In this document: piece after piece, positions 1-7,575 of the stretch
Layout of the letters: each line of letters opens with the position of its first letter
How positions within the stretch are numbered: position 1 is the first letter of the stretch
DNA from: Candidatus Moraniibacteriota bacterium
Lineage (GTDB): Bacteria > Patescibacteriota > Minisyncoccia > Moranbacterales > GCA-2747515
Reading direction: 5' to 3'
Assembly (NCBI GenBank): GCA_029933995.1
Contig: JAOZNB010000013.1
Location: 1-18,594 of the forward strand
DNA: 18,594 nucleotides
Notes under the pieces: generated by a model
Told to the model about the DNA's origin: nothing
The model's input: the letters and a program-made list of their open reading frames with translations, nothing else
Databases searched by the model: none
Position numbers and translations under genes: made by a program

Positions 1-1
1 A

Positions 2-202
2 GGAAAAATTAAGAAAAAATATGATACATATTTAACTCCTTATGAGAAACTTAAATCTATTAAACATTCTGAAAAATATTTGAGAAATAATATTACATTT
101 GAAGAATTAGATAGAATAGCTTATGCTAAAAGTGACATAGAATTTGCAGAGATTATGCAAGAAAAGAAAACTCAATTATTTAAATCATTTAAACAAGTTT
201 AA
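2..202 (+). CDS. Transposase (integrase-type), C-terminal fragment cut by the window edge
   Basis: An open frame runs in from the left edge and ends at TAA 200-202, giving 66 residues of C-terminus. It begins with a K-rich stretch, then YDTYLTPYEKLK, then an acidic/basic helical tail ending KSFKQV. The 'YD-x-x-x-TPYxRL' pattern followed by a helical tail is typical of the extreme C-terminus of DDE integrase-core transposases of the IS481/IS3-like kind common in Patescibacteria. No catalytic DDE residue lies within the window, so the family is inferred only from this tail. The gene continues to the left. I could not define the right end of the element. The roughly 100 bp after the stop are AT-rich and hold only weak repeat similarities. 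Confidence 0.6.
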   Translation, partial: GKIKKKYDTYLTPYEKLKSIKHSEKYLRNNITFEELDRIAYAKSDIEFAEIMQEKKTQLFKSFKQV

Positions 203-303
203 TTTTTTGAAAAATACCATTTTATATATCTATTTGAGGTATCATTTCAGGATTGGAAAATACTGAAAATCCCATTTTTTTATAATCAATTTATGTTTTG
301 ATA

Positions 304-1113
304 TTATTCCAATACATCAAGTGTAATTGTTGCATCTTGATTATTTGTTACATTTGAAGAAAGATTAAACTTTCCTGTTGCCTTTTCATCAAGGTGAATA
401 ATAAATAGTGCACGATTATCATGTCCTGAATCTCCCATCACAATGTCTTTTACATATTTATTGTGTTTTGGTTCAATAATTTTACTTGGATCAAATGTGT
501 TTTTGTCAACTTCATGAATTTCTACTTCAATTCGTCCATTATTATGCTTTGTATCATGCGCATGGTATGTAACAACTGTATATGGTGCTTCATGAGTTTT
601 TGCATCATGTTCTCTATCAAGTTTAAATGCTACCACATATTTGTCACCAGCATCATTATGTTTCACATGTTCAAGTACGAAATCATCATGCTTTTTTGCT
701 CCTGTTGTTTGTTCGCTTGTAGAAAATTTCTCAGATGGCGTGACTTCTGTTGTTTTTTTCTGTATAGCACCATCATCCGTTGCTACTGTTGTAGTTGTCT
801 TTGTTACATCTGCAACTGGAGTTGTTGTCATTTCTGTTTTTTTAGTTACTGTAGCGTCAGCTTCATCAGTAGTGCCACAATATGTAGCTCCATATTGTGC
901 CTCAGATAAACCTGCATCTCGAGCCTCTTGTTCACTTGCATATACATTACCATTTTCATCACATATAGGCATGCTCTCCGAAGCATTATAAGCCTCCATT
1001 TGATCACTTTCTACAACCTCTTCACTTGTTGTTGTGTCAGTGTTTCCACAACCACTAAGCATCAAAGCTCCGGCCAATGTTAACGTTGCTGGTACAATTA
1101 TTTTTTTGTTTAT
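304..1113 (-). CDS. Histidine-rich putative lipoprotein with a Kazal-like cysteine motif; probable ATA start
   Basis: An exported lipoprotein of unknown function. The first standard start in this frame is a TTG at 1075-1077, which would begin inside the signal peptide. Reading 12 codons further upstream to ATA (1111-1113) gives N-K-K-I-I-V-P-A-T-L-T-L-A-G-A-L-M-L-S-G-C, a textbook lipoprotein signal with lipobox LSGC (lipidated Cys about residue 22). An ATT lies at 1123-1125, and the frame is closed by TAA at 1135-1137. Counting from the TTG, residues 37-67 read PICDENGNVYASEQEARDAG and end in YGATYC, resembling a Kazal-type 'PVCgxdGxtYxNxCeA' segment but with only two cysteines. A Thr-rich linker (about 70-125) follows. 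The last 128 residues look beta-rich and contain 12 histidines. The gene lies downstream of the 804-aa gene on the same strand. A TATAAT-like box (1140-1145, minus) could give it its own promoter. Function unknown. Confidence 0.8.
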   Translation of the reverse strand: MNKKIIVPATLTLAGALMLSGCGNTDTTTSEEVVESDQMEAYNASESMPICDENGNVYASEQEARDAGLSEAQYGATYCGTTDEADATVTKKTEMTTTPVADVTKTTTTVATDDGAIQKKTTEVTPSEKFSTSEQTTGAKKHDDFVLEHVKHNDAGDKYVVAFKLDREHDAKTHEAPYTVVTYHAHDTKHNNGRIEVEIHEVDKNTFDPSKIIEPKHNKYVKDIVMGDSGHDNRALFIIHLDEKATGKFNLSSNVTNNQDATITLDVLE

Positions 1114-1177
1114 TAATTTATTAATATGACTGTTTTATTATTATACACAAATTACTTTTTCATGTATACACTTATCA

Positions 1178-3592
1178 CTATTTTTTGATCTTATCTTTCA
1201 ATGTGATACAACGACCGTTATGTAACACTTCTGCATTTGTGCATTTTGTTCCATCTGCAAATGTACAAATACCAAGTGCCTCATCCGCAGCATGCACAAT
1301 ACCACCTATTAAACTTGTATCTGGTGATGTAATTCCGCCATGTATAACACATGCTTGTGCTGCCTCATGCGTTAGATCAGTTGTTTTTTGTACAGTAACT
1401 TTTTTCTTTTCTTGTGTCACTTTCTTTTTTGCTACAGCCTTTATTTCATCTGCTTTTTTTTGCGCATCAACCTTTGCTTGTTTTGCCTTTTTTTCCTCCA
1501 AAACCTTCTTATGCTCTTCCTCCTGTTTCTTTGCAACTTCTAATTTTACTTTCGCCTCATCAGCCTTTTTCTTTGCCTCTGCTTTTTTATGAGCTTCTAC
1601 TTTTTTATGTTCCTCTGCAGCCTTTTTGTGTTCTGCCTCAGCTTCAGCAGTTTTTTTCTGCGCTTCTTCATGCTTTTGGGTTGCTACTACAACTTCATCA
1701 ACCTCACTTTCTTGTGGTGCATCTGATGATGTCGTGATACTCAAACTGCACGTTCCATCTAACAATGCTTTTGCTGCACATTTATCTCCAGAATCCAACT
1801 TGCAAATACGATATTCATCACCACTCTTACTCTTTGCATATGTCATATGTCCACCAGCATCTTTACATTTCTTTTTTGCATCTTTTACCCAATTAGGCGT
1901 TGCTGTCTTAGTTGTAGCTGTGTCTTTTGTTGTGTTTCCTGTCACTGCATCTTTTGCTTTTTGAATGATATTGATTACATTGTGACTATCAGTATGCGTA
2001 CTCTCATCAATATTATTTACAACATTTGGATGCGTATCAGTGCCTGTTTTTGCTTGTGATTTTTGACATTGTGCCAAGCCTGCGTTTGTATGTGCATAGG
2101 GTGCATCCTTATCTGCTGTTTCTACACATGCCTTTTTATTTGCATCCCACTTATAACCTTTTACACCAGCTTCTAAGTGTTTTGGATGTGCATCTTCATG
2201 TGTGTTAGCTTTTGGAGTCACTCTTGCAATTTTTTCACCTTCCTCACCACAACTAAACCGCAAGTTATGTGAAAAATGTGAATAATTATCATCACCACAA
2301 TCATGACATGCTGCCCATGCATATTGTGCATAATAATGCTTACCTGGATCTACATCTACAGTAATATCAAATTCATCAGCATGTTCACTACGATCTTTTT
2401 TATGATCATACACATCATGATGTCCACTACGCTCACCTACCTGTACCAAATATGATCGCGCTTCTTTTTCATGTGGTATTTCGATACGTGCTGTATATTT
2501 ATTACCATTTTTTACACATTCTTTTAGCTCTGGTTTATGGTGTGGTTTATGCAATGTCAATTCTGTATTTACTGTAAACTTTACATGACTCGCTGGAGCA
2601 TTTACAAATTGATGGTGTGATACTGATTGACACTTATCCTCTATTGCATAACATGCTGTCATCTCATACCTTTGTCCGCTCTGCGCACTTTTCCATTCCC
2701 ATTTTTCATGATCTTCAGCATCTATTTTATCTGCAAGTTTAAAATCCGTCTCTCCTGGTAGACGATACAATATTCTAATACTGCTATGTTTTTCAGTTGG
2801 ACCGTTTAAATTAATTTTTCCAGAAACTGTTGCTTTGTGGTGTGAACCATCATCCTTATTAGCATGATGTGCATTTGACTCAATAGTTAAATCTTGTCCA
2901 GTGGCTGGAGCTGATGCATGAATTGAGCGTGATTCACCTACCACATGGCCAGCTGAATTTACAAGTTGTGCCACAATTGTATACCGCACACCAGGCTCGG
3001 CACTATCCCAATTCCATTTAGTACCCTTTGCAGTTGAAAAGTTTCCTTTTATATCAACATACCCATCATCCAATGTTTTTGTATACACTTTTACATGACT
3101 GCCCTCTGGAATATGCCCATTTATATTTAATAACCCGTCCATATTTACAAACTCACCATGCGCTGCGAGTGCGCCTTCATGTAATTCATCTGGTAAATTT
3201 TCCAAATTTAGATCCAATTCCAGATCTTCATTATCTGCAGGAGCGCTCACCTTAACTATATTTGACCTTGCAACTTCATCATTATCAATTATAAGCTTTG
3301 CCCGAATATCATAATTCTTGCCACGCTCAGACCCATCCCAAATCCAATCCAACTCATCCCACATGTCCATCTCCTCCACTTCTTCAAAATTAATTTCATC
3401 ATGTTCACGTGTCTCTATTACAACTATTCCTTCTGCCATTTCATCTGGCAATATCCCTGTAAATTCTACTGTACCCGAAATTGCATTTTCTGCATGAACC
3501 TTATTCCAAAAAAAGAATCCTACAAGTAATAGCACTATCACAATTACAATTGCAACTATTGTATTACTCTTCCCTTCATATCTTCTGTTCAT
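1178..3592 (-). CDS. Large N-anchored extracytoplasmic protein: three W-x-W repeats, FN3-like region, two DUF333-like domains and a coiled coil
   Basis: An 804-aa protein of unknown function. Residues 11-29 form one hydrophobic anchor after a basic N-terminus, so the rest is probably outside the cell. Three tandem domains of about 95 residues follow (about 36-130, 142-240, 253-345). Each ends with a W-x-W, then G-x-x-Y, and then an APA motif (W84/W193/W298; APA 117, 228, 332), suggesting Ig- or transthyretin-like beta domains. Residues 354-448 resemble a fibronectin-type domain. Residues 563-616 and 740-797 both match the DUF333 pattern (C..GG...C...G..C......G.C). Between them, residues 638-735 are a K/E/A/H-rich TolA-like coiled coil. 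There are 46 histidines (5.7%), far above usual. The ATG at 3590-3592 is preceded by an AT-only leader without Shine-Dalgarno. It is probably co-expressed with the lipoprotein downstream. An adhesion, envelope-spanning or metal-binding role is possible but unproven. Confidence 0.88.
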   Translation of the reverse strand: MNRRYEGKSNTIVAIVIVIVLLLVGFFFWNKVHAENAISGTVEFTGILPDEMAEGIVVIETREHDEINFEEVEEMDMWDELDWIWDGSERGKNYDIRAKLIIDNDEVARSNIVKVSAPADNEDLELDLNLENLPDELHEGALAAHGEFVNMDGLLNINGHIPEGSHVKVYTKTLDDGYVDIKGNFSTAKGTKWNWDSAEPGVRYTIVAQLVNSAGHVVGESRSIHASAPATGQDLTIESNAHHANKDDGSHHKATVSGKINLNGPTEKHSSIRILYRLPGETDFKLADKIDAEDHEKWEWKSAQSGQRYEMTACYAIEDKCQSVSHHQFVNAPASHVKFTVNTELTLHKPHHKPELKECVKNGNKYTARIEIPHEKEARSYLVQVGERSGHHDVYDHKKDRSEHADEFDITVDVDPGKHYYAQYAWAACHDCGDDNYSHFSHNLRFSCGEEGEKIARVTPKANTHEDAHPKHLEAGVKGYKWDANKKACVETADKDAPYAHTNAGLAQCQKSQAKTGTDTHPNVVNNIDESTHTDSHNVINIIQKAKDAVTGNTTKDTATTKTATPNWVKDAKKKCKDAGGHMTYAKSKSGDEYRICKLDSGDKCAAKALLDGTCSLSITTSSDAPQESEVDEVVVATQKHEEAQKKTAEAEAEHKKAAEEHKKVEAHKKAEAKKKADEAKVKLEVAKKQEEEHKKVLEEKKAKQAKVDAQKKADEIKAVAKKKVTQEKKKVTVQKTTDLTHEAAQACVIHGGITSPDTSLIGGIVHAADEALGICTFADGTKCTNAEVLHNGRCITLKDKIKK

Positions 3593-3680
3593 AATATTAT
3601 TTATTATTATTTAATTCCACTACATCATTTATGCCATATAACAATTATTTTACATTAACCCACTAAACAACTTGTTTTTA

Positions 3681-3796
3681 TTGTCATCTTGAGCGTAACA
3701 CAAGTGAAGTCGAGAAATCTCAGATTTATAAGAATATCTTAAAACTGTTAGTTTAGAGATTTCTCCATTCCGCATTCGCTTCAGTCGAAATGACAA
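3681..3796. repeat. Long imperfect palindromic (REP/MITE-like) element
   Basis: This sits in the 294-bp gap between two minus-strand genes. The outer arms are TTGTCAT (3681-3687) and ATGACAA (3790-3796). The inner arms are a perfect 10-bp pair, GAGAAATCTC (3712-3721) and GAGATTTCTC (3756-3765). The intervening arms (GAGCGTAACACAAGTGAAGTC against the reverse complement of CGCATTCGCTTCAGTCGA) pair imperfectly. The 'GTCATxxxGAxCGxAG..GAGAAATCTC' style is that of dispersed palindromic repeats seen in many bacterial genomes. It has no coding capacity and could fold into a long hairpin in either transcript. Confidence 0.75.
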
Positions 3797-3886
3797 AATT
3801 TTAGTTTTTTAGTAACCTATTTATATGGTTTTTCATTTTACCACACAAAAAAAAACTTGTGTCAATCAATTTAACACTAAATTCTA

Positions 3887-4291
3887 TTATTCCGTTGTCT
3901 CAGTTGCTTCCTTTTTATTGCGTACTTTCTTAAAGATTGCATATCCGCTCCACATGATCAAAGCTGCCCCAATCAAATATACAGGCATAACAATATACAC
4001 CAAACCTGCTGTTGAGCTACTAGATGCATTTGCTTCAAATTTTGCATAAACATCAATTGCTAACATAATTAGCGCAAAAAGTGTAAAAAATGTAATATGA
4101 TTCACGTTTTTCTTTGCAATAAAACCCGTAACTGCAAATGGCACATATGCCATCAAAACAAAAACCGTCATCATCACATAAAACATTATATCTTTTGTCT
4201 CATTATTGCCCATCAACATTGCTGTGCTTACAGTAATAGCAGATGTAAGTCCGGCAACTTGTATTATCTTTTGACCATATTCTTTAAACAT
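3887..4291 (-). CDS. Small four-helix membrane protein of unknown function
   Basis: A 134-aa protein with four predicted hydrophobic spans at about residues 8-27, 35-58, 66-83 and 95-118. A short polar loop, KFEANASSSSTAG, separates helices 3 and 4, and the tail is basic then acidic (KKVRNKKEATETTE). I do not recognise the family and see no catalytic motif. The ATG at 4289-4291 follows an AT-only leader (TAATAAATAATAAAAAAAT) like those of the neighbouring genes, with TATAAT at 4311-4316 (minus strand) as a possible -10 box. It lies 83 bp downstream of the DUF389 gene on the same strand, so co-transcription is possible. Confidence 0.7.
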   Translation of the reverse strand: MFKEYGQKIIQVAGLTSAITVSTAMLMGNNETKDIMFYVMMTVFVLMAYVPFAVTGFIAKKNVNHITFFTLFALIMLAIDVYAKFEANASSSSTAGLVYIVMPVYLIGAALIMWSGYAIFKKVRNKKEATETTE

Positions 4292-4374
4292 ATTTTTTTA
4301 TTATTTATTAATTATACTTTTATCTACTCATAATACTTGATGAGTATATTTTTGTCCAAAAGAAGTTAGAAATT

Positions 4375-5670
4375 TTACATATCCTTAAAATTAATAATTT
4401 GTAACGTAAGGTCAACCTTTTTATCAATCTCTTCTTGAATATGATCCAATAATTGATCTTTGTATTCCTGTGTTATTTCTACCTGTTCTGGCACAAAGAG
4501 CACTACAACAATTTTAATATCTTTCTTTTCATCTTCTGTAACATCATTTTTATCATACTCAACAGCAGAAATAGTCGTGCTAATACGCGACACCTCTTGA
4601 GAAAGTGTTGCAATATCTTGCTCTAAGACATTTTCAATTTTTTGTTGTAGTTTTACATCATCACTTTCTTGTTCAAGAATTGTTGCTGGTACAAATTCAA
4701 TTGTTAAGTCACTTGATAATTGCAATGTCTCTTCTATTATTTTATTAATATCTTGTTTTTGATCAAAGGTTAATGGCACTCTATCACCAAGTTGCTGCAC
4801 TTTTACAAAAACTTCTACTTCTTCATTGTCATCTTCCGGAAACGTTGCATATATGGAATTAATTACAATATCACCATCTATGCTATGTATTTGCTCATTT
4901 ACACTTTGTTCTATTCGCATACGTTGACTTTCTCGTTTTTCATCATTATCCTGCTTAACCGAAAGCATATTAAACATGTTTAATTCTAAATCAATAGAAG
5001 TATCAGTTACTTTAGATAAAGCATCAATTAATGCTTGTTGATCCGAATTTGCGATACTCATTGTTTGTGGCAAAAATACAATTGCACTAATTTCAATTTC
5101 CTCTTTGCTAAATGATGGTGGAAATAGTACTTTTGTATCACGCACCGATGCTCCTTCTGCAATATCACCCATCTTTTGTTCTAATGTATTTACAATTTGC
5201 TTTTTAAGCTTTTCTTGTTTAATTGACACATGTAAATGAAAAGTAAGTGGAATTGCTAACAACACCAATAATACAAGTGAAATAATATACTTTTTCTTAA
5301 ATCCTTCTTTCTCTTTCGTATTCTTTGGACGTATTCCCATAACATACATGAGTGTTGCTCCCACAAACACAATAGCTCCAGTATTAGCCAAAAACAAAAG
5401 CATGGAACCTTTCAAAATATCCCATGAACCAAATCCAGCACCAATCCCTACTACACAAAGCACAGGTAGTAATGCAATAGAAATTGCCACACCAGTAGCA
5501 GTCTGTGAAATACCTTTATATCTAATTGCCAAAACACCAATCACACTTACTGCTAGTGCAATAAAAAGATCCATAAGTGTTGGATTTGTACGTGCCATAA
5601 TTTCGATTGATGGCTCTGATATTGGCACAAGCTTTGTAAGTAAAAAACTTACCAAAAAAAACACTAGCAA
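4375..5670 (-). CDS. DUF389-family membrane protein, C-terminal part (frameshifted from 5522-5935)
   Basis: This is the larger piece of a DUF389 (TIGR00341-like) integral membrane protein. The piece holds five hydrophobic spans (about 1-16, 33-49, 57-76, 90-111, 128-148). It carries the family's core, 'RTNPTLMDLFIALAVSVIG' and then 'GVAISIALLPVLCVVGIGAG', followed by LFLANTGAIVFVG. After the last span, residues 150-431 form about three related modules of roughly 90 residues. Each has an acidic helix, a beta strand with a hydrophobic 'FxP', and an ending like SIDLEL, SDLTIEF or VDLTLQI. The nominal TTG start at 5668-5670 is only where the frame opens. The true N-terminus is the overlapping reading frame at 5522-5935, and one base removed from the 8-A run at 5654-5661 joins them into about 519 residues. 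The biochemical role of DUF389 proteins is not known. Confidence 0.85.
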   Translation of the reverse strand: MLVFFLVSFLLTKLVPISEPSIEIMARTNPTLMDLFIALAVSVIGVLAIRYKGISQTATGVAISIALLPVLCVVGIGAGFGSWDILKGSMLLFLANTGAIVFVGATLMYVMGIRPKNTKEKEGFKKKYIISLVLLVLLAIPLTFHLHVSIKQEKLKKQIVNTLEQKMGDIAEGASVRDTKVLFPPSFSKEEIEISAIVFLPQTMSIANSDQQALIDALSKVTDTSIDLELNMFNMLSVKQDNDEKRESQRMRIEQSVNEQIHSIDGDIVINSIYATFPEDDNEEVEVFVKVQQLGDRVPLTFDQKQDINKIIEETLQLSSDLTIEFVPATILEQESDDVKLQQKIENVLEQDIATLSQEVSRISTTISAVEYDKNDVTEDEKKDIKIVVVLFVPEQVEITQEYKDQLLDHIQEEIDKKVDLTLQIINFKDM

Positions 5671-5935
5671 CGCTTACTCCAAAAGAATAAATGGCTTTAC
5701 GAATTAATCTCCTGTCAGAAAATACAATGCTAAGACTAATTCCCAATACTGGCCAAAAAAGTGGCGAAATAAGCATAGAACCAATAATCACAGATGCACT
5801 ATTGGTAAGAAGTCCTAATGTTGCAATGACTGCAGAAAACCCTAACAATAAAATGTATGATGCCCTTATTGTAAATTCTTCTTCTATATCATCTATAAAT
5901 TCTTCTTGTGCCTCACTTTTACCAAAAATTTTCAT
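5522..5935 (-). CDS. DUF389-family membrane protein, N-terminal part (frameshifted)
   Basis: This is the start of the DUF389 gene whose remainder is at 4375-5670. From the ATG at 5933-5935 an acidic N-terminus (residues 9-21) is followed by the family signature region LLGFSAVIATLGLLTNSAS (about 30-48) and then VIIGSMLISPLFWPVLGISL. From about residue 93 the homology stops: the frame reads into a cysteine/tyrosine-rich nonsense tail ending at 5522. The break coincides with eight consecutive T (minus strand; A at 5654-5661). The family sequence continues in the +1 frame from that run (LVSFLLTKLVPISEPS). A real mutation, a slippery tract corrected by transcriptional slippage, or an assembly error are all possible. 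Without correction the product would be about 137 aa and almost certainly non-functional. Confidence 0.8.
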   Translation of the reverse strand: MKIFGKSEAQEEFIDDIEEEFTIRASYILLLGFSAVIATLGLLTNSASVIIGSMLISPLFWPVLGISLSIVFSDRRLIRKAIYSFGVSVASVFFGKFFTYKACANIRAINRNYGTYKSNTYGSFYCTSSKCDWCFGN

Positions 5936-5969
5936 ATTATACTATTATTTTTTATTTTTTTATTATATT

Positions 5970-5998
5970 ATTATACTTATATTTTTTATCAGCTTCAA
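5970..5998 (-). promoter_or_regulatory. Sigma-70-type promoter for the DUF389 gene
   Basis: On the minus strand, TTGAAG (5993-5998) and TATAAT (5970-5975) are separated by 17 bp. They lie about 35 bp upstream of the ATG at 5935, in the short gap after the AI-2E-family gene. The -10 box is a perfect match and the -35 box matches TTGACA at five of six positions. Confidence 0.6.
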
Positions 5999-6022
5999 TA
6001 CATAACTATTTTATAGTTTTTT

Positions 6023-7114
6023 CTAAACACTGCTTATTTTTTTATTATAATCTTTTTTAGTATGTTTAAGAGCTTTTTTCTCCGCATCACGACGGTATTC
6101 GCGATATATATCAAGTGCTGTCAAAAACCCTGCTGCAAGCACTGGACCATAAATAAATCCAAAGAAGCCAAATACTACAATACCCCCAAGTGCAGAAATA
6201 AATGTAATGATTTCTGGAATTTGTGTTTTTCCACCCTTAAGCATAAATCCACGCAATAAATTATCCACACTACTAATAACTACCATTCCCCACAAAAGCA
6301 ATATAATTCCATCTGTTACATTTCCAGTAAGTATCAGTAAAATCCCAGCTGGTACCCATATCAATCCTGAGCCAAGTGGTAAAAATGCGGCAACAGTCAT
6401 AACAACCGTCCAAAATCCTGCTGCAGGAATACCCAAAACCCAAAACATAAATCCACCTAATATACCCTGTGACATTGCCGCAAGGAATACGCTGATAACC
6501 ATTTTTTGTGTTGTAATTACAAATCGATCAATAAATCTCTTACTTAATTCCTTGTCAAGCGGAATAACTTCCATGACAACACCAAAAAAATTCTTTTTAT
6601 CTGGAAATAAATAAATGAGAATAAGCATAAAAAATGTAAGGTTTACAAAAAACATTACAATATTTGTTGTCAACGGAATAATAAAATTACGTAGAAATGA
6701 ATTAATTGTATCAATAGTCTTTGTTGCCATACTTGTGGCATCAGTTTCTACTACTTTAAGTGATTCTGTAAGAACTGGAAATTTATCTTCCATGTATGCA
6801 ATAGCTGTCATTTTATCTTCCTCAGTAATTTCTATCGTACCAAAATATTCCACAGCCTCACTAGCAGCATACAAAAAGAAAAGTCCAAATGGAACAATAA
6901 CTAACAAAAGAAAAACAAATGATGCAATAATAGAAGACCATATTTTACTTTTAATCTTTTTAACTAACCACCTATAAAATGGAAACATTGCAATTACAAC
7001 AATAAGCGCTAAAAAGAACATGCCCAAATATGCTTTCATTGTGATATACATAATCACAGCAAAAAAGACAAGAAGGACCATTGCGCCTGTTTTGTTTTGT
7101 TTTGTTAATTGCAT
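6023..7114 (-). CDS. AI-2E family transporter (PF01594-type permease)
   Basis: A 363-aa integral membrane protein of the AI-2E/YhhQ-PerM-YdiK-like exporter family. Hydrophobic spans lie near the N-terminus (about 10-55), at 60-85, and at 145-170. A helical cluster at 205-330 contains WVLGIPAAGFWTVVMTVAAF, then a PLGSGLIWVPAG turn, and later GGIVVFGFFGFIYGPVLAAG, the characteristic C-terminal block. A soluble stretch at about 86-140 is the variable extracytoplasmic region of the family. Length is normal. Members have been linked to autoinducer-2, sodium/proton antiport or general efflux, and the sequence does not decide between these. The ATG at 7112-7114 has an AT-only leader and a consensus promoter upstream. 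Transcription runs toward the DUF389 gene. Confidence 0.92.
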   Translation of the reverse strand: MQLTKQNKTGAMVLLVFFAVIMYITMKAYLGMFFLALIVVIAMFPFYRWLVKKIKSKIWSSIIASFVFLLLVIVPFGLFFLYAASEAVEYFGTIEITEEDKMTAIAYMEDKFPVLTESLKVVETDATSMATKTIDTINSFLRNFIIPLTTNIVMFFVNLTFFMLILIYLFPDKKNFFGVVMEVIPLDKELSKRFIDRFVITTQKMVISVFLAAMSQGILGGFMFWVLGIPAAGFWTVVMTVAAFLPLGSGLIWVPAGILLILTGNVTDGIILLLWGMVVISSVDNLLRGFMLKGGKTQIPEIITFISALGGIVVFGFFGFIYGPVLAAGFLTALDIYREYRRDAEKKALKHTKKDYNKKISSV

Positions 7115-7144
7115 AATAAAAAATTATATAAAGAATAATATTAA

Positions 7145-7173
7145 ATTATATACTGAATTCTTACATATGTCAA
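7145..7173 (-). promoter_or_regulatory. Consensus promoter of the AI-2E-family transporter gene
   Basis: On the minus strand, TTGACA (7168-7173) and TATAAT (7145-7150) are both perfect, with a 17-bp spacer. The -10 box lies about 30 bp upstream of the ATG at 7114. This is an ideal housekeeping sigma-factor promoter and implies a short leader of about 25 nt without a Shine-Dalgarno sequence. Confidence 0.82.
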
Positions 7174-7230
7174 TCAATGTAGAAGCTTACATTCTACCCT
7201 CAATTTTAATTACAAATAAATATAAGATTT

Positions 7231-7388
7231 TGTCATTCCGGAAGATATTATTTGTATCAGAGCGTTTAGTGATGATAAACAAATAAATCTGTCCGGAATC
7301 TATACTGTGATATTAAAATTTAGATTCCGTACAAATGATTTTTTAGTTGTTCGTACTTCACAATAAAAATCTATTTTACGGAATGACA
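7231..7388. repeat. Long palindromic (REP/MITE-like) element
   Basis: The outer arms TGTCATTCCG (7231-7240) and CGGAATGACA (7379-7388) are perfect 10-bp inverted repeats. The central arms CGGAATCTA (7294-7302) and TAGATTCCG (7321-7329) are a perfect 9-bp pair. Sequence between the arms pairs imperfectly. The 'TGTCATTCCG...GGAATCTA' style is typical of dispersed genomic palindromes. It differs in sequence from the element at 3681-3796 but has the same layout: outer arms starting with GTCAT, a shorter inner hairpin and no coding content. Confidence 0.75.
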
Positions 7389-7575
7389 GAACTTAAAAAT
7401 TTTTTTGATTAAAATTTGAGTTAGAATTTAAGTAACATTTATTATAATTATATCAAGTAATAGCTCATAACAATAATATAAAAATATGGATATTATAAAA
7501 TATATTATATTTATACAATTTTTTGTTATTAACTAGTACTTTACACAATAATTCAGACATTCCTTTTGTCTACTA

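Noticed and set aside
212..290. Possible right end of the insertion sequence: ATACC/GGTAT arms and GGATT/AATCC near 214-275
   Set aside because: The arms are only 5 bp and cannot be compared with a left end, which is outside the window. Too weak to annotate.
463..3255. Several plus-strand open frames opposite the lipoprotein and the 804-aa gene
   Set aside because: They are Cys/Phe/Leu-rich or low-complexity shadows of strongly biased minus-strand genes, with no family resemblance and no start signals.
4325..4346. TACTCAT...ATGAGTA inverted repeat between the DUF389 gene and the four-helix gene
   Set aside because: A 7-bp stem without a U tract in an AT-rich gap. It might be an operator or weak hairpin but is not distinguishable from chance.
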